64,000 bases of DNA from contig NC_049983.1 in the NCBI RefSeq assembly GCF_000003815.2, positions 12,038,283 through 12,102,282 on the forward strand. The letters run 5' to 3'. This DNA comes from Branchiostoma floridae. Lineage: Eukaryota; Chordata; Leptocardii; Amphioxiformes; Branchiostomatidae. The translations under genes and the position numbers were made by a program. Each line of letters opens with the position of its first letter. Position 1 is the first letter of the stretch. This document shows positions 61,101 through 64,000 of the stretch, one piece after another. The notes beneath the pieces were generated by a model. That model saw only the letters and a list, made by a program, of their open reading frames with translations, searched no databases and was not told the DNA's origin.

Positions 61101-64000
61101 TTGCCATTAATACACCTATTAATGTAAACTCTGATGAGTTGGGAGTAGACGGTGACATCCTTTCCTACCGCAAGTTACATGTGCCTTGGTGGATTAGTCT
61201 GGTAGCTGCATTCACAATTTTGGTTGAAGTATGAAATCAATTGATGTCAACATAACCGGTAGATTAGCTTCTATTATCAGCTGATGTCACATGTAAGAAG
61301 TTAGAGGGATGCCCAATCCTCCATCGTTATCCATAACCACGTGATTCAAACCTTATTGCCCTGCCCGTACTTGTGGGCTGCAGAGCAACCAAGCAGGTAA
61401 TAGAAAGCAAGTTCAAAGAGTAATACGGGTCATTAGAGTCAGTGTGTATCTTTTGGAAGGTTAAACGCTCTGGCTGTGAGCTCGGAGGTTCAGTTTCGCA
61501 TGTACAGGATTGATGCTGACCTTAGTTGTTGCGTGGGGACGAAGGTTCTGTAGAATGATGCACTTTACGTACTTACTTGAGGTTATTCCATCATACAATG
61601 TACAAGATGTTGTATGGGAGTGCTCGAGTGTTGTATAGGAATCCCTGATTGCTCTCACATACACACATACAGGGTAGACCCTAAGGATAAGTATACATTG
61701 ATGCTTTATTTTCCTGCTATTGATGATCCTTTTGATGATTATGTAGTTAGTTTTCCCAATTCCCTACTGTCCACAATTCAAAGGACATCTCCGACTGATC
61801 CATGGCCTCCAGGCTCTTTGGTAACGCTACCTTAGGGCAACCGTCGAGCTTGTTTACTTCGAAAGCATTGACAGAATGCGCCTGGTTGAAGTCTTTTGTG
61901 CTGTTTCAATTTGGTGAGCAGAAGTTACAGATTCGAATCTACCTAAAGAAACATATAAACAGTTCCCTGATCTTATCTCACTTCCTAAGACACCTCCGAT
62001 ACAAGGGAGGGTAGGTAAACTTACTGTCACAGTAAACAGGGCAGCTGTAGTTGAAAAACATAAGTAAACACACTGGCTATCTCAGTCGGAACTTCATTCA
62101 CAATCGTTAAGGTTCAGGGAAAGAATTAAATGGCTACTGTACGTAAAATTAGGTTTGTGGTGCAAATGTTTTGTTGCAGGCCTCTACGCCTACTCAGAAA
62201 CGATATCGGTATACGCCTGACCCTCAAAAGTCGCTGTTTTGCTTTGATCAATAAACAGAAAGGTTTGTTGACAAAAGTTTAAGTTTCCAGGTACTTCTAA
62301 TGATTGTCTGTGCCGTCTGTTGACGCCTTATTATCCACTCTGACGTGTAAGCCATCCATCAGCAACGTAATCCCGACAACAACACGAGGGACATGATCTG
62401 AGCCCGTCGTCTTTCATGACCTCGAGTTACCGAAACATCAGCGCCATCTGTAAATAAGCATCGTCATGCACATGTTGATGTCAGGCATGAAGAAATGTTG
62501 GGAAATATGGGCAGATCTGTGTACATATTAAGAATTAGGTCAGGATTCTTTGTTGTTACTTCAGAAATGATTATATTAAGTTATTAACCATCTAAAGCTT
62601 CATTATTACCAGAGATCATTTAAGCTAAAATGACGAGGTTCCCAGTGAATCAATCAATCTATTACCGGTAGAGGTGCGTCAAAAGTATTCAGCGGTCTTT
62701 TTATTCATCGTACTGCAAGATCATCTACCACTTGCATGATTGTCAAATCCAAATTCTTTATTTCATGACTTTCGGATTGATTCATACAGATTGATCACGC
62801 CAAACAGCGGTTGCAAGCGGTTGAGCATACTGGTCATCCATCCGGAACATGGACGGATGTCTGGCAACCCCCCATAGTTTATAAAATTAAATATTCCATC
62901 TTTTCAAAAGAGACATTGATATTTGCAAGCGGGAAGGTTTCTCGCTTGGTCAGATATACAAAGTTGCAAGCCAATCCGCTTGTCAGTGCTACTTCAAAAT
63001 GTTATTTCAAACAGTGCTGTTGTTCGGCCTTGTTTGCTGTGAGACAAGCAACGTGCGCTGCAACGTGACTGGTCATGGATCCGTGCCTTAAGAGGGCAGC
63101 AATCAAGACATCTCCTTCTGAAGTACAGACAAGGAAAGACAAGACAAGGTCAGCCTTTCGTCCGGAAATCAGGGTAAAGGATTCTAGGATAGCTTGTTTC
63201 CCTCGTAAGCCACTTGCTTTGAAGAAGATATCATATACCTGAAGTACCTATACAATAGTCTGAGCTGACACAGCGAAAACTGCAATGTACAGGCCACCAA
63301 CGACGCCCATCTTGTTTTAAACTTACGGTGGGTCGGCAGCCAGCAAGGGACAAAGGGCACAGGTGTTTTATTATCATTTTGATACCAGGTATATTATGGC
63401 GTTGTTATTGCATCCAGTGAATGAAAAATGAGTGCCGAGTCATCTATTGAAATTAGATGCTCGTAGTCGGCTCAATACGAATGCCTTGATGAGTTCTCCT
63501 GTTAACTATACCGACTGGGTAAACATTTGCACAGCAATGAATTTGGCTGTGTGATACTCTTGAACTTCTGTCAGGCGCGACACTGTGGTCGACAGGTACT
63601 CGATAACTCTACTTCATCATTCCCCATTCAAGCTCACTGGACAATTGTTTTAAAAAAGATGCCACGTTCTTAATCTTACTTCACCCTTTTGTCGTACTAC
63701 AACGCCTTAAGCTCTGAAAATCTGCACTTAATATTCCACCATTTATTATATGTTCTTTATAGTGATATGATACTAAGCATTTACGTGGAAGAGAAACAAT
63801 AACCGTTTGGTGCCTGAAGTGTTAAACTTTTCACCCTTCATTTGCCATGCAGTTAATAACTATATACAACGCACAGTTTGATTGACAGCTAAAAAGAATG
63901 ACCTGTTTTCCCTCCATCTCCAGACCGTGTGCTCTTTTATTTGCCATTCCATAATATACCTCTTGTAATAACCCAGTATCCCTGGGCTAGAAATTCCGCC
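58198..64000. other. Right-hand region with no recognised gene
   Basis: I see no confident coding exon. Open frames such as 58392-58703 (103 codons, plus) and 61614-61835 (73 codons) resemble no family I know. A short interval 60900-60950 lies between TTTTACAG and GTGCGTAAG and could be a small exon. CAAATGCATTTTG repeats occur near 59320-59370. The rest is AT-rich unique sequence. Confidence 0.5.

Overview
The window is animal nuclear DNA with many short exons (roughly 55-360 bp), clean GT-AG introns and abundant mobile-element debris. Gene content and repeat style fit an invertebrate deuterostome, most likely a lancelet (Branchiostoma). That assignment is an inference from gene content, not a database match.

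Four protein genes can be reconstructed exon by exon with consistent reading phase. (1) ST7 (minus strand, 932-20849): eleven exons give residues 1-395; the 3' exons lie beyond the left edge. Its first intron is 13.3 kb, and a LINE with a long open reverse-transcriptase frame sits antisense in intron 5. (2) ASZ1/GASZ (plus strand, 21215-29051): complete in 14 exons, 582 residues, with ankyrin repeats, a SAM domain, a coiled-coil stretch and a C-terminal membrane anchor. It is head-to-head with ST7, with 365 bp between the two start codons. (3) A CYP2-like cytochrome P450 (plus, 31648-35535): 8 exons, 497 residues, all P450 signatures intact. (4) Cytosolic seryl-tRNA synthetase SARS1 (minus, 37704-43172): 11 exons, 512 residues, including the lysine-rich C-terminal tail. 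P450 and SARS1 converge on a 2.2 kb intergenic stretch.

In vertebrates ST7 and ASZ1 lie in the ST7-WNT2-ASZ1-CFTR block. Here they are immediate neighbours with no WNT2 between them, so the pairing looks like old chordate linkage in a rearranged orientation.

From 43173 to 64000 I find no recognisable coding gene. The stretch holds TATA-bearing promoter-like sequence, several intervals bounded by good splice signals that could be untranslated exons of a gene to the right (or a long non-coding RNA), tandem duplications and a 35-bp minisatellite.

Mobile and repeated sequences include a 1.57 kb near-perfect palindrome flanked by TTAA (Kolobok-like), a GGTGCACC-rich inverted-repeat element with a 5-bp target duplication, two LINE remnants, a tRNA-like SINE candidate, several small foldback elements, and a chimeric duplication in a SARS1 intron that carries a vestigial copy of an exon end.
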